Shown in pieces: positions 26,767-35,989 of a DNA stretch of 45,050 nt. Position 1 is the stretch's first letter, and each line of letters begins with the position of its first letter. The notes beneath the pieces are model-generated. The model did not search any database, was not told the origin of the DNA, and saw only the letters and a program-made list of their open reading frames with translations. A program made the translations under genes and the position numbers. This stretch comes from Bradyrhizobium huanghuaihaiense (GTDB lineage: Bacteria > Pseudomonadota > Alphaproteobacteria > Rhizobiales > Xanthobacteraceae), in NCBI RefSeq assembly GCF_007830635.1, contig NZ_VLLA01000003.1, positions 501,003-546,052 of the forward strand, read 5' to 3'.

Positions 26767-27936
26767 ATGCCCATCGTCAACCGCATCGCCGCCCTCTCCG
26801 ACGAAATGGCCGCCTGGCGCCACGACTTCCACGAGAACCCGGAGCTGCTCTACGAGGTCCACCGCACCGCCGGCATCGTCGCCGACAAGCTCAAGGAGTT
26901 CGGCTGCGACGAGGTGGTGACGGGCATCGGCCGCACCGGCGTGGTCGGCGTGATCCGCGGCCGCAAGTCGGCCTCCGGCAAGACCATTGGCCTGCGCGCC
27001 GACATGGACGCGCTGCCGATCATGGAAACCTCGGGCGTGCCCTACGCCTCGAAGGTGCCCGGCAAGATGCACGCCTGCGGCCATGACGGCCACACCGCGA
27101 TGCTGCTCGGCGCGGCCAAATATCTCGCCGAGACGCGCAATTTCGACGGCACCGCGATCATGATCTTCCAGCCCGCCGAGGAAGGCGGCGGCGGCGGCAA
27201 GGCGATGGTCGACGACGGCCTGATGACGCGCTGGAACATCCAGGAGGTCTACGGCATGCACAACATGCCCGGCCTGCCGGAGGGCCATTTCGCAACCACG
27301 CCCGGCGCGATGCTGGCATCCTCCGACAACATCCAGATCACGGTCCACGGCAAGGGCGGCCATGCCGGCGCAGGTCCGCACAAATCGGTCGACAGCGTGC
27401 TGATCGGCTCGCAGATCGTGGGTGCGCTGCAATCGATCGTCGCGCGCAACGTCGATCCGCTGAAATCGGCCGTCATCTCGATCACCCAATTCCACTCCGG
27501 CACCGCCTTCAACATCATCCCTGAAGTCGCCGAGCTCGCCGGCACCGTGCGCACGCTCGATCCTGAAGTGCGCGATCTCGTGGAGCGCCGCATCGGCGAG
27601 GTCGCCGAGAGCGTCGCCCGCGCCTATGGCGGGTCGGCGGAGACAAAATACACGCGGATGTATCCGGTGACGATGAACCATGCGCGCGAGGCCGGCCTTG
27701 CCGCCGACGTCGCCCGCGACATCGTCGGCACCGAGCGCGTCAACGACAAGTTCATCCCGATGATGGGCGCCGAGGACTTCTCCTTCATGCTGGAGGCGCG
27801 TCCCGGCGCGATGGTGCTGGTCGGCATGGGCGACGGCAACGAGTGCCACCACCCGGCCTATGTCTTCAACGACAACATCCTCGGCCACGGCGCCTCGTTC
27901 TGGGTGCGCATGATCGAGACGCGGATGCCGGCGTAG
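26767..27936 (+). CDS. M20 family amidohydrolase (hippurate hydrolase-like)
   Basis: A cytoplasmic metal-dependent amidohydrolase of the M20D/AmhX-HipO group, which removes acyl groups from N-acyl amino acids. The 389-residue protein has RHDFHENPELLYEVHRTA, the metal-binding GLRADMDALPI and MHACGHDGHTAMLLG, the catalytic Glu pair in FQPAEEGGGGG, a dimerisation-lid segment with VHGKGGHAGAGPH, and a late metal ligand His in NECHHPAYVFND. The precise substrate is not deducible. Length is normal. It lies on the same strand as purB but behind a palindromic repeat, so linkage is uncertain. Confidence 0.92.
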   Translation: MPIVNRIAALSDEMAAWRHDFHENPELLYEVHRTAGIVADKLKEFGCDEVVTGIGRTGVVGVIRGRKSASGKTIGLRADMDALPIMETSGVPYASKVPGKMHACGHDGHTAMLLGAAKYLAETRNFDGTAIMIFQPAEEGGGGGKAMVDDGLMTRWNIQEVYGMHNMPGLPEGHFATTPGAMLASSDNIQITVHGKGGHAGAGPHKSVDSVLIGSQIVGALQSIVARNVDPLKSAVISITQFHSGTAFNIIPEVAELAGTVRTLDPEVRDLVERRIGEVAESVARAYGGSAETKYTRMYPVTMNHAREAGLAADVARDIVGTERVNDKFIPMMGAEDFSFMLEARPGAMVLVGMGDGNECHHPAYVFNDNILGHGASFWVRMIETRMPA

Positions 27937-27942
27937 AAGGTC

Positions 27943-28058
27943 CGTAGGGTGGATTAGCCCGCGGCTGCGCAAAGCGCAGTCCGCTGGCGTAATCCACCTC
28001 TTTAGTTGCTGCGGAGACGAACAGTGGTGGGTTACGCCTTCGGCTGACCCACCCTACG
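27943..28058. repeat. 116-bp palindromic repeat, copy 1
   Basis: Ends CGTAGGGTGG (27943-27952) and CCACCCTACG (28049-28058) are perfect reverse complements, and the interior pairs too (GCGGCTGCGCAAAGCGCAGTC). A second copy, in the opposite orientation when the interior is aligned, lies at 37399-37516. The two agree at most positions over their whole length, so they are members of one repeat family. Confidence 0.88.
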
Positions 28059-28169
28059 ATACTTCGCAAGGTGAGTTCGCGTAGCTCACCTTGAGAAGGC
28101 AGAGGCAAAGAGGTCGCTGCGCTTAGCCAACCGATCTTACGAGCTGCACGTTGCTGCGGAAGGGCGGTC

Positions 28170-29990
28170 TCAGTTGCATACCTCGACTTGCCCCACACCT
28201 CCGCTATGGCTGTCGAGGCGACATCCCTTGCGGACGGGCCGGCAGCCGCCGCCTGCCGTACAGATGATCTGTCCTGCAACTTGCGGCTTAGACGGCGCAG
28301 CTTCGGTTGCCTTCCGGTCTGCGTCCCGCTTCCGCGAATCCTCGCGCGTTGCGACCGGCTTCTTCTCCTGGATCTTCTCGCATTCATTGTCATCGCTGAC
28401 GCGATAGCCGGGGCGACAGACAATCTTCGTGCAGACATCGCCGTCGGCCCTGAAGCCATGGTCGCAGACCAGCGGGCAAATGCGTCCCGACTTGGCCTTC
28501 AAGGCATCGAGCACATCAGCATTCGCAAGCTTCACGTCGAATTTCGTGCCGGCGTACTTGTTGTACAGCGTCAGCGACCGCTGCGCGGTCTCGCTCCAAT
28601 CGGTGTTCGGCTCGGCCTTCATGCAGCCGACGCGGCGCAGTTCGAGCTGGACCGATCTCGGCAGATCGACCGGCGGTGGGGAGTCGGGCGGCGGCGACAG
28701 CGCGGCAACCTTCTTGCTCTCCGCGTCGGCAGCTTGCTTGTCCGCGGCCTGCTTCGCCTTGGCCTCAGCCGCCGCTCTCTCAATTGCCTGTTTCTCCGCG
28801 AGCGCCTTCGCAGCCGCCGCCTCGGCCGCCTTGCGCTCGCGTTCGGCCGCTTCCGCCTTCGCCTGCTCGATCTGCCTTTGCTTCTCCGCAGCGATGCGCG
28901 CATCTTCGGCGGCTTTGGCGACCGCGGCGGCTTTTTCCAGCTCCGCCTTCTGGGCACGTTCGGCGGCGAGCTTCACCTTCTCCTGCTCGGCCAGCCGCGC
29001 CTTCTCCGTCGCCTGCGCACGCTCCTCCTCGGCGGCAATCTTCTTCAACTGCACGCGGGCGAGATTGGCATAGAAGCCGTCCGGATAGGTTTGCAGGAAT
29101 GCTTCCCACGCCTCTCGCAGGCCGGCCTGAAGGGCAAGCTCGTAGTCCCTGCGCACGCTCTCCTGCGGATTGGCCTGCGGCCCGGCAACGGCCGCCGGCT
29201 TCGCCGGCACCAGCGGCACGTCGTCGCCGCCGAGGGAGCCATAGACATACGGCTCCTGCTTGTAGCCGGTGGCCTTGAGCACATCGTCGCGGACGAACCC
29301 GAACGCCTTGCGCAGGTCGAGCCCGGGTTTCGGCAGATGGTCGCTCAACGCTGTCGCAAAGGGGCTGTTGCGGGAATCGCCATCGGACGCGGTCGAGCCC
29401 GCCTTGGCCGCGAACGCGATCATGGTGTTCGGGCTGGTCGGCTCGACCTTGGCAAGGCCGCGACCGATCGCACGCGAGGCCACCGTGCGCTTCATCGTCT
29501 TCGAAAAGGGATTGTCGCGGCAGGCGTCGAGGATGACGAGCCGAAGCTGCTTGGCGGCCTCGATGCTCACCAGCACGCGATCGATCGGCAAGGCTTCGTC
29601 GTAAACGTCGGTGTCGGTCTCAAGGGCCGCATCGGTCGGAATCAGGTAGTTGGTGCCGTCCACTTCGAGGCCGTGGCCTGCGTAGTAGATCACGGCGACA
29701 TCCGCATCGCGCGTCCGCGCGCCGAACTCGCGCAGCGCCTTGCGCATTTCGGGCGCGCTCAGGTCCTGCCTGACCTCGACCGTGTCGAAGCCGGCTTTCC
29801 GCAGCATGCCGCCGATCAAGCCGGCGTCGTTCACCGGATTGGCAAGCTTCGGCACACTCTTGTAGGCGGAATTGCCGATGACGAGCGCGACACGCTTGTC
29901 GGCAAGACAAGGGCTGCCGCCGAGGCAGATTCCAAGAACAAGAAACAGTGCTCTGAGCACAAAGGAGGAAGTCCGAACGGTATGCGTCAT
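28170..29990 (-). CDS. Exported caspase-like (C14) protein, copy A
   Basis: 606 residues. A Sec signal peptide (residues 1-30, RALFLVLGICLGGSPCLA then DK) is followed by a caspase/metacaspase-like domain with the catalytic pair His106 (IYYAGHGLE) and Cys157 (ILDACRDNPF). A long Ala/Glu/Lys-rich coiled coil spans about residues 310-430. A Pro-rich linker and a C-terminal region follow, with the Cys-rich segment CPLVCDHGFRADGDVC and a last cysteine near the end (VEVCN). Substrates are unknown. The ATG at 29990 follows the stop of copy B by one base; a GTG at 30023 overlapping copy B is the alternative. It is the third gene of the tandem unit. Confidence 0.87.
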   Translation of the reverse strand: MTHTVRTSSFVLRALFLVLGICLGGSPCLADKRVALVIGNSAYKSVPKLANPVNDAGLIGGMLRKAGFDTVEVRQDLSAPEMRKALREFGARTRDADVAVIYYAGHGLEVDGTNYLIPTDAALETDTDVYDEALPIDRVLVSIEAAKQLRLVILDACRDNPFSKTMKRTVASRAIGRGLAKVEPTSPNTMIAFAAKAGSTASDGDSRNSPFATALSDHLPKPGLDLRKAFGFVRDDVLKATGYKQEPYVYGSLGGDDVPLVPAKPAAVAGPQANPQESVRRDYELALQAGLREAWEAFLQTYPDGFYANLARVQLKKIAAEEERAQATEKARLAEQEKVKLAAERAQKAELEKAAAVAKAAEDARIAAEKQRQIEQAKAEAAERERKAAEAAAAKALAEKQAIERAAAEAKAKQAADKQAADAESKKVAALSPPPDSPPPVDLPRSVQLELRRVGCMKAEPNTDWSETAQRSLTLYNKYAGTKFDVKLANADVLDALKAKSGRICPLVCDHGFRADGDVCTKIVCRPGYRVSDDNECEKIQEKKPVATREDSRKRDADRKATEAAPSKPQVAGQIICTAGGGCRPVRKGCRLDSHSGGVGQVEVCN

Positions 29991-29991
29991 A

Positions 29992-31833
29992 TCAGTTGCA
30001 TATTTCGGTGGTCGGCGACGCACCGTACATGTTCTTCACCGTTCCGAGACGGCATCCCTTGCCAACCGGCCGGCAACCCGCGCTGTTGCAAATCATCTGT
30101 CCGGATGCTTGCGATTTCGGTGCGGCGGACTCCGCGTCTTTCCGCTCCTGGTCCCGCCGCCTCGGCTCTTCACGGGCCGCGGGCTTTCTCTCCGGAATCT
30201 TCTCGCACTCGTTGTCGTCGCCGACGCGATAGCCGGCGCGGCAGGTGATCTTCGCGCATTGATCGCCGTCGGCCTTGAAGCCGAAATTGCACACCAGCGG
30301 GCACACCCGTCCCGGCTTCGCCTTCAGCGCATCGAGCACATCGACGCTGGCGAGCTTCGCATCGAACTGGGTGCCGGCATATTTGTTGAAAAGCGTCAGC
30401 GAACGCTGCGCGGCCGAACTCCACTCGCCTTCCGCAGCCGACGTGAGGCAGCCGACACGGCGCAACTCGCTCTGCACGGATTTCGCGAGGTCAGCCGCGG
30501 ATAATGGCGATGTCGGCCCGGGTGACAGCGCCGCGACTTTTTGCCCGGCCTCGGGCAACTGGCGATCCGCCGCCGGCTTTGCAGCCTGCTCGGCCCTCTC
30601 GGCCGCCTGCTTGGCGGCGAGCTCGGCCTTGGCCTTCTCCGCCGCCTGCTTCTCGGCCAGTGCCTTTGCAGCCGCCGCTTCTGCCACCTTGCGCTCGCGT
30701 TCGGCCGCTTCAGCCTTCGCCTGCTCGATCTGCTTCTGTTTCTCCGCCGCGATGCGCGCCTCTTCGGCCGCCTTGGCGGCCGCGGCGGCCTTCTCCTGCT
30801 CGGCCTTCTGGGCGCGCTCGGCAATCAGCCTCGCCTTTTCCTGCTCGGCCGCCTTGGCCTTTTGTTCGGCCGAAGCACGCGTCTCTTCGGCAGCGATCTT
30901 GTTCAGCTGCCCCTTGGCGAGGTTGGCATAGAAGCCATCGGGATATTGCGTCAGAAACGCCTCCCAGCCGTCGCGCGTCGCGAGCTGGAGCGCAAGTTCG
31001 TAGTCTCGCCTGAGTTCTGACTGCGGATTTGCCTGCGGACCCGTCGCGGCCGGCCTGGCAGGAACCAGCGGCACGTCATCGCCGCCCAGCGAGCCATAGA
31101 CGAAGGGTTCCTGCTTGTTCGCGGTGCTCCTCAGCACATCGTCGCGGACGAACCCGAAGGCCTTGCGCAGGTCGAGCCCGGGTTTCGGCAGATGGTCGCT
31201 CAACGCCACTGCGAACGGGCTGTTGCGGGAATCGCCATCGGACGCGGTCGAGCCCGCCTTGGCCGCGAACGCGATCATGGTGTTCGGGCTGGTCGGCTCG
31301 ACCTTCGCAAGGCCGCGACCGATCGCGCGCGAAGCCACGGTGCGCTTCATCGTCTTGGCAAAGGGATTGTCACGACACGCATCGAGGATAACGAGGCGCA
31401 GCTGCTTGGCGGGCTCGATGCTCACCAGCACGCGATCGATCGGCAACGCCTCGTCGTAGACGTCGGCGTCGGTCTCCAGAGCGGCGTCTGTCGGGATGAG
31501 ATAGTTGGTGCCATCAACTTCCATGCCGTGGCCAGCGTAGTAGATGACCGCGACATCGGCATCCCGCGTCCTGGTGCCGAATTCGCGCAGTGCCTTGCGC
31601 ATTTCGGGGGCGCTCAGGTCCTGTCGGACATCGACCGTGTCAAAACCGGCCTTCTTCAACATGCCGCCGATCAAGCCGGCATCGTTCGCCGGATTGCCAA
31701 GCTTCGGCACGCTCTTGTAGGCGGAATTGCCGATCACGAGCGCGACACGCTTCTCGGCCTGCGCCGGCGCGCAAGTCACGAGAGCTGCAAACATCAATGC
31801 GTAGAAATATCGAGCTATGGTCACGCCATTCAT
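29992..31833 (-). CDS. Exported caspase-like (C14) protein, copy B
   Basis: 613 residues with the same layout as its neighbours: signal peptide (residues 1-26, YALMFAALVTCAPAQA), caspase domain with His102 (AGHGMEV) and Cys153 (LDACRDN), coiled coil rich in Ala, Glu and Lys (about 310-430), and a C-terminal Cys-rich module (CPLVCNFGFKADGDQCAKI). Its linker before the end (EKIPERKPAAREEPRRRDQE) differs from copies A and C, while its coiled coil is almost identical to that of copy C. It starts 25 bases after the stop of copy C and its stop is one base before the start of copy A. Presumably periplasmic. Confidence 0.88.
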   Translation of the reverse strand: MNGVTIARYFYALMFAALVTCAPAQAEKRVALVIGNSAYKSVPKLGNPANDAGLIGGMLKKAGFDTVDVRQDLSAPEMRKALREFGTRTRDADVAVIYYAGHGMEVDGTNYLIPTDAALETDADVYDEALPIDRVLVSIEPAKQLRLVILDACRDNPFAKTMKRTVASRAIGRGLAKVEPTSPNTMIAFAAKAGSTASDGDSRNSPFAVALSDHLPKPGLDLRKAFGFVRDDVLRSTANKQEPFVYGSLGGDDVPLVPARPAATGPQANPQSELRRDYELALQLATRDGWEAFLTQYPDGFYANLAKGQLNKIAAEETRASAEQKAKAAEQEKARLIAERAQKAEQEKAAAAAKAAEEARIAAEKQKQIEQAKAEAAERERKVAEAAAAKALAEKQAAEKAKAELAAKQAAERAEQAAKPAADRQLPEAGQKVAALSPGPTSPLSAADLAKSVQSELRRVGCLTSAAEGEWSSAAQRSLTLFNKYAGTQFDAKLASVDVLDALKAKPGRVCPLVCNFGFKADGDQCAKITCRAGYRVGDDNECEKIPERKPAAREEPRRRDQERKDAESAAPKSQASGQMICNSAGCRPVGKGCRLGTVKNMYGASPTTEICN

Positions 31834-31858
31834 CCGCGGCTTTGATCGACGACACGAT

Positions 31859-33706
31859 TCAGTTGCAGACCTCGTAATTGCCGCTTCCTATGGCGGCGTT
31901 ATACCTTCCGGGCGTAGCCCCGGACACGAGCCTGCAGCCTTTCTGCACCGGGCGGCATCCCGCCGAGTTACAAAAGATCTGCCCGCTCGCTTCCGGCTTG
32001 GACGGCGCAGCTTCGGTCGCTTTCCGGTCTGCGTCCCGCTTTCTCGAATCCTCGCGCGTGGCGACCGGCTTCTTCTCCTGGATCTTCTCGCACTCGTTGT
32101 CGTCACCGACGCGGTAGCCGGCACGGCAGGTGATCTTCACGCATTGATCGCCGTCGGCCTTGAAGCCGAAATTGCAGACCAGCGGGCAGACCCGTCCCGG
32201 CTTCGCCTTGACCGCATCGAGCGCGTCGACGCTGGCAAGCTTCACGTCGAACTGGGTGCCGGCATATTTGTTGAACAGTGTCAGCGAGCGCTGCGCGGCC
32301 GACGTCCACTCGCCTTCCGCAGCCGACGTGAGGCAGCCGACGCGGCGCAATTCGCTCTGCACGGATTTCGTGAGATCAGCCGCGGATAATGGTGATGTCG
32401 GCCCGGGCGAGAGCGCCGCGACCTTTTGCTCGACTTCGGGCAACTGCCGGTCGGCCGCCGGCTTTGCAGCCTGCTCGGCCCTTTCCGCCGCCTGCTTTGC
32501 GGCGAGCTCGGCCTTGGCCTTCTCCGCCGCCTGCTTCTCGGCCAGCGCCTTTGCAGCCGCCGCTTCTGCCGCCTTGCGCTCGCGTTCGGCGGCCTCAGCC
32601 TTCGCCTGCTCGATCTCCTTCTTCTTTTCAGCCGCGATCCGCGCCTCTTCGGCCGCCTTGGCGGCCGCGGCCGCCTTCTCCTGCTCGGCCTTCTGGGCGC
32701 GCTCGGCAATGAGCCTTGCCTTTTCCTGTTCGGCCGCCTTGGCCTTTTGTTCGGCCGAAGCGCGCGTCTCTTCGGCGCCGATCTTGTTCAGCTGGCCTTT
32801 GGCGAGGTTGGCATAGAAGCCGTCGGGATATTGCGCCAGAAACGCTTCCCAGCCGTCGCGCGTCGCAAGCTGGAGCGCGAGCTCGTAATCCCTGCGAATG
32901 GCCTCCTGCGGATTTGCCTGGGGACCGGCCGGGGTTTGCTTCACGACCAGGGGCACGTCGTCGCCACCGAGCGAGCCGTAGACATAGGGCTCCTGCTTGT
33001 AGCCTGTCGCCTTGAGCACGTCGTCGCGCACGAACCCGAAGGCCTTGCGCAGATCGAGTCCCGGCTTCGGCAGGTGCTCGACCAGCGCGGCGGCGAACGG
33101 GCTGTTTCTGGCATCGCCGTCCGATGCGGTCGATCCCGCCTTGGCTGCGAACGCAATCATGGTGTTGGGGCTGGTCGGCTCGACCTTGGCGAGGCCGCGT
33201 CCGATCGCGCGCGAGGCCAGCGTGCGCTTCATCGTCTTCGCGAACGGGTTGTCGCGGCAGGCATCCAGAATGATCAGGCGCAACTGCTTGGCCGGCTCGA
33301 CCGCGAACAGCGCACGCTCGACCGGAATGGTCTCGTCGAGCACGTCGCCGTCCGTCTCCAGCGTGGCGTCGGTCGGAATGAGATAATTGTTGCCGTCCAG
33401 CTCGATGCCGTGGCCGGCGTAATAGATCACCGCCATCTCCGCATCGCGCGACCTGCCGGCAAACTCACGCAGCATGCGCCGCATCTCGCTGGCGCTGAGA
33501 TCCAGCCTGACGTCGACGGAATCGAAGCCGGCCTTCTTGAACATGCCGCCGACCAGCGTGGCATCGTTCACGGGATTGCCGAGCTTGGGCGCGCTCTTGT
33601 AGGCGGAATTGCCGATGATGAGCGCCACCCGCCGGTCGGCATGCGCCGATCCGCAGGCAAGGCTCATCGCAAAAATCACCAAAGCAAATAGCCGAACCGG
33701 AATCAC
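31859..33706 (-). CDS. Exported caspase-like (C14) protein, copy C
   Basis: 615 residues, first gene of the tandem unit. The GTG start at 33706 has a run of G residues upstream as ribosome binding site. The signal peptide is MIPVRLFALVIFAMSLACGS with cleavage near HA/DRR. The caspase domain has His99 (IYYAGHGIE) and Cys150 (ILDACRDN). The coiled coil and the Cys-rich C terminus (CPLVCNFGFKADGDQCVKI, then CRPVQKGCRL) follow. It is more divergent in the caspase domain (NNYLIPTDATLETDG, RRMLREFAGR) than A and B are from each other. Confidence 0.88.
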   Translation of the reverse strand: MIPVRLFALVIFAMSLACGSAHADRRVALIIGNSAYKSAPKLGNPVNDATLVGGMFKKAGFDSVDVRLDLSASEMRRMLREFAGRSRDAEMAVIYYAGHGIELDGNNYLIPTDATLETDGDVLDETIPVERALFAVEPAKQLRLIILDACRDNPFAKTMKRTLASRAIGRGLAKVEPTSPNTMIAFAAKAGSTASDGDARNSPFAAALVEHLPKPGLDLRKAFGFVRDDVLKATGYKQEPYVYGSLGGDDVPLVVKQTPAGPQANPQEAIRRDYELALQLATRDGWEAFLAQYPDGFYANLAKGQLNKIGAEETRASAEQKAKAAEQEKARLIAERAQKAEQEKAAAAAKAAEEARIAAEKKKEIEQAKAEAAERERKAAEAAAAKALAEKQAAEKAKAELAAKQAAERAEQAAKPAADRQLPEVEQKVAALSPGPTSPLSAADLTKSVQSELRRVGCLTSAAEGEWTSAAQRSLTLFNKYAGTQFDVKLASVDALDAVKAKPGRVCPLVCNFGFKADGDQCVKITCRAGYRVGDDNECEKIQEKKPVATREDSRKRDADRKATEAAPSKPEASGQIFCNSAGCRPVQKGCRLVSGATPGRYNAAIGSGNYEVCN

Positions 33707-33927
33707 TTGCGTCCCCCCGGATGCAATTCCATGAGACTATTCGGAGCATGGCCGAATGCCAAATCCTCCCTATGTGATCATCCTCACACAAAGCGTCGCG
33801 GACAGCTCGTTGATCGTGCGGCGAAGCGCCGCTGTAAGGTCCGGCCAAGCCGAGGTCTGATGGCCCCTTACCTCCTGCGGTTGCACCAGGGCCCGGATCG
33901 CGAAAGGCGCGTGCTGCGCAGACCCCG

Positions 33928-35781
33928 TCAGCGGGCAACAGAGCGCAGGCCCGCTGGCTCGTCCGCCTTCAACATGCGGGATGTGGCCTCGTCCGAGGCC
34001 AGAGGCAGGGTGAACTGAAAGACGGCGCCCCGAGGCTCGTTTGCGCCAGCCCACATCTGTCCGCCATGCGCCTCGATGATCGAGCGGCAGATGGCGAGGC
34101 CCATCCCCATGCCTGTCGGCTTGGTGGTGTAGAAGGCCTCGAACAGGCACTCGACATTCTTCGGATCCAGTCCTGGACCGGAATCGCGCAAGGTGACGTG
34201 CACGCCGTTCGATACATCCCGATCGGTGCTGATCAGCAACTCGCGTTTCCCTTCGCCAATCGCGGCCATCGCCTCGATCGCGTTGACAATCAGGTTGAGC
34301 ACCACTTGCTGAAGTTGGACACGATCTGCCTGAATGGTCGGCAGGCCTTCGGCAAGTTGCGTTCGTACTGCGACGCCGTTCTTGAATGCTTCGCTGCGGG
34401 TCAGCGCGATGACCTCGAGCACCGCCTGGTTGATGTCCATGTCCTCCTTTTGCGGCGCCGCCTTCCTTATCAGCGCCCGGATCCGGCCGATGATGTCGCC
34501 GGCGCGCATGCCATCGCCGGTGATCCAGTCGAACGTCTGTCGAACCCGCTCCAGATTTGGCGGTTGAGCCTCCAGCCAATTCAACCCGGCCTCGGCGTTC
34601 GCCACGATCGCGGCGATCGGCTGGTTGACCTCATGGGCAATCGAAGCCGTGAGCTGCCCCATCGTGGTGACGCGATTTGCGTGCGCGAGCTCCATCAGGG
34701 CTTCGCGGTAGAGCCGCTCGTGCTCGCGAGCTTCGGCCTCTGCCCGCTTGAGAGGCGTCAGATCGAGGACAAAGCCGACCCCTTGATCCGCACCTGGTGC
34801 AAACATCGTCCCGCCAATCAGCACGGAAACACGGCTTCCATCCTTCCGGACATACTCCTTCTCGAACGGCTGGGCCGTCCCGACCCGCTTCAATTCCGCC
34901 ACGGTTTTTACGTCGCGGTCGCGCCATTCCGGCGGCGTCAGGTCGTATCGATGCAGGCGACCCGAGGCGAGATCGTCCCGGTCGTATCCGACGATGCGCA
35001 GGAACGCGTCATTGGCCTCGAGAATGCGCCCCTCGACCTCCCAGATGATGATCCCGATGATGTTGGAGTCGAACAGGCGCCGGATCTTGATATCCCGCGC
35101 TGCAAGATCGCTCTGCAGTTGAATGTTCTCCTCGGTCGCCTGTCTCCGCCGTTTCGCTTCGAGCCGCGCGAACGCCAACGCCGCTCCCGCCAGCGCGACG
35201 ACGAGGACGACGGCGCCGGCCATCAGCCAGGTCCAGCGCTGCTCGAATGCTTCGGCATGCGTCTCCCGGTCGGCGAGCCGAAAGCGCTCGTGATCCACCA
35301 TCTGGTCGATTTGCGAGCGGATCTCGTCCATGCTGCGGATCATCGCCAGCGCCGCCTGCCCGGACGTGCCGGCGGTCTTCACCATCTCGTCGATCTCGCG
35401 CAGCTTGGCCGAAACGGTCAGCGCCAGGTGTTGCGCGCGCAGACTCTGCAACGGATCGTCCGCGACCAGCACCAGCAGCGCCTGCGCCTCGCGCCGCACA
35501 CCTTCGTCGGAGACGCCGTAGGCTTTGAGATAGGTGGGGTCGAGGGTCATTAGATACCCGCGCCGTTCGGTCTCCAGCTCGGCGGTGATCGAACGCAACC
35601 GATCGAGTGTTTCGAGCACCTGGCGGCTATGCCCAAGCAGGTCATGAGCCGCCTGCCGCTCCTGCTGATATTGCAGGCCGAGAAAGCCGGTCGCAGCGAA
35701 CAGCGTCAGAAGCGCCACGACCGCCACGATCAGCGGACGAGCCAGCCATCGCAAAGACGGGACCAGAGCAGGAACTGACAT
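33928..35781 (-). CDS. CHASE3-PAS sensor histidine kinase
   Basis: A 617-residue membrane sensor. Helices near residues 15-37 and 187-207 flank a periplasmic helical CHASE3-like domain (QVLETLDRLRSITAELETER). A PAS domain follows (about 240-355, RLFDSNIIGIIIWEVEGRIL). The phospho-acceptor is His383 in SIAHEVNQPIAA. The ATPase domain has NLIVNAIEAM, DSGPGLD and GMGMGLAICRSI. No receiver follows, and no response regulator gene is adjacent, so the partner is elsewhere. The gene is downstream on the minus strand of a divergent promoter shared with the solute-binding protein gene. Confidence 0.9.
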   Translation of the reverse strand: MSVPALVPSLRWLARPLIVAVVALLTLFAATGFLGLQYQQERQAAHDLLGHSRQVLETLDRLRSITAELETERRGYLMTLDPTYLKAYGVSDEGVRREAQALLVLVADDPLQSLRAQHLALTVSAKLREIDEMVKTAGTSGQAALAMIRSMDEIRSQIDQMVDHERFRLADRETHAEAFEQRWTWLMAGAVVLVVALAGAALAFARLEAKRRRQATEENIQLQSDLAARDIKIRRLFDSNIIGIIIWEVEGRILEANDAFLRIVGYDRDDLASGRLHRYDLTPPEWRDRDVKTVAELKRVGTAQPFEKEYVRKDGSRVSVLIGGTMFAPGADQGVGFVLDLTPLKRAEAEAREHERLYREALMELAHANRVTTMGQLTASIAHEVNQPIAAIVANAEAGLNWLEAQPPNLERVRQTFDWITGDGMRAGDIIGRIRALIRKAAPQKEDMDINQAVLEVIALTRSEAFKNGVAVRTQLAEGLPTIQADRVQLQQVVLNLIVNAIEAMAAIGEGKRELLISTDRDVSNGVHVTLRDSGPGLDPKNVECLFEAFYTTKPTGMGMGLAICRSIIEAHGGQMWAGANEPRGAVFQFTLPLASDEATSRMLKADEPAGLRSVAR

Positions 35782-35989
35782 CGGCCTTGGGTCTTTGATG
35801 CTCGTGTGACAGCGCGTCTTCTGGTGTCGACGCCTGAGCGTGATAGAATAATAGCATGGTTAGGTGGGGTGGAACCCGACATTCTCGCCCTCCAAGGTTA
35901 CACCGGTCTGGCCAGTCGTCGCGCGAAGGCCGCAACATCACCGGTATGGCTCGTGTTGCGAATGATTGCCCGTCGCAGGGAGAGGCAAC
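35782..35989. promoter_or_regulatory. Divergent region between sensor kinase and solute-binding protein
   Basis: 208 non-coding bases between divergent genes, so both promoters must lie here. An AT-rich patch (ATAGAATAATAGCATG, 35842-35857) is a possible promoter core. I see no strong palindrome. Confidence 0.4.

Noticed and set aside
28188..30248. A 686-codon plus-strand frame and similar frames opposite the three caspase-like genes
   Set aside because: Leu/Arg-rich antisense shadows of the coiled-coil coding regions, repeated in all three copies for the same reason. No ribosome binding site or domain.
33707..33927. Possible small gene between caspase copy C and the CHASE3 kinase
   Set aside because: Several short frames exist, but none has a ribosome binding site with a convincing start; more likely the promoter and leader of the caspase-like unit.
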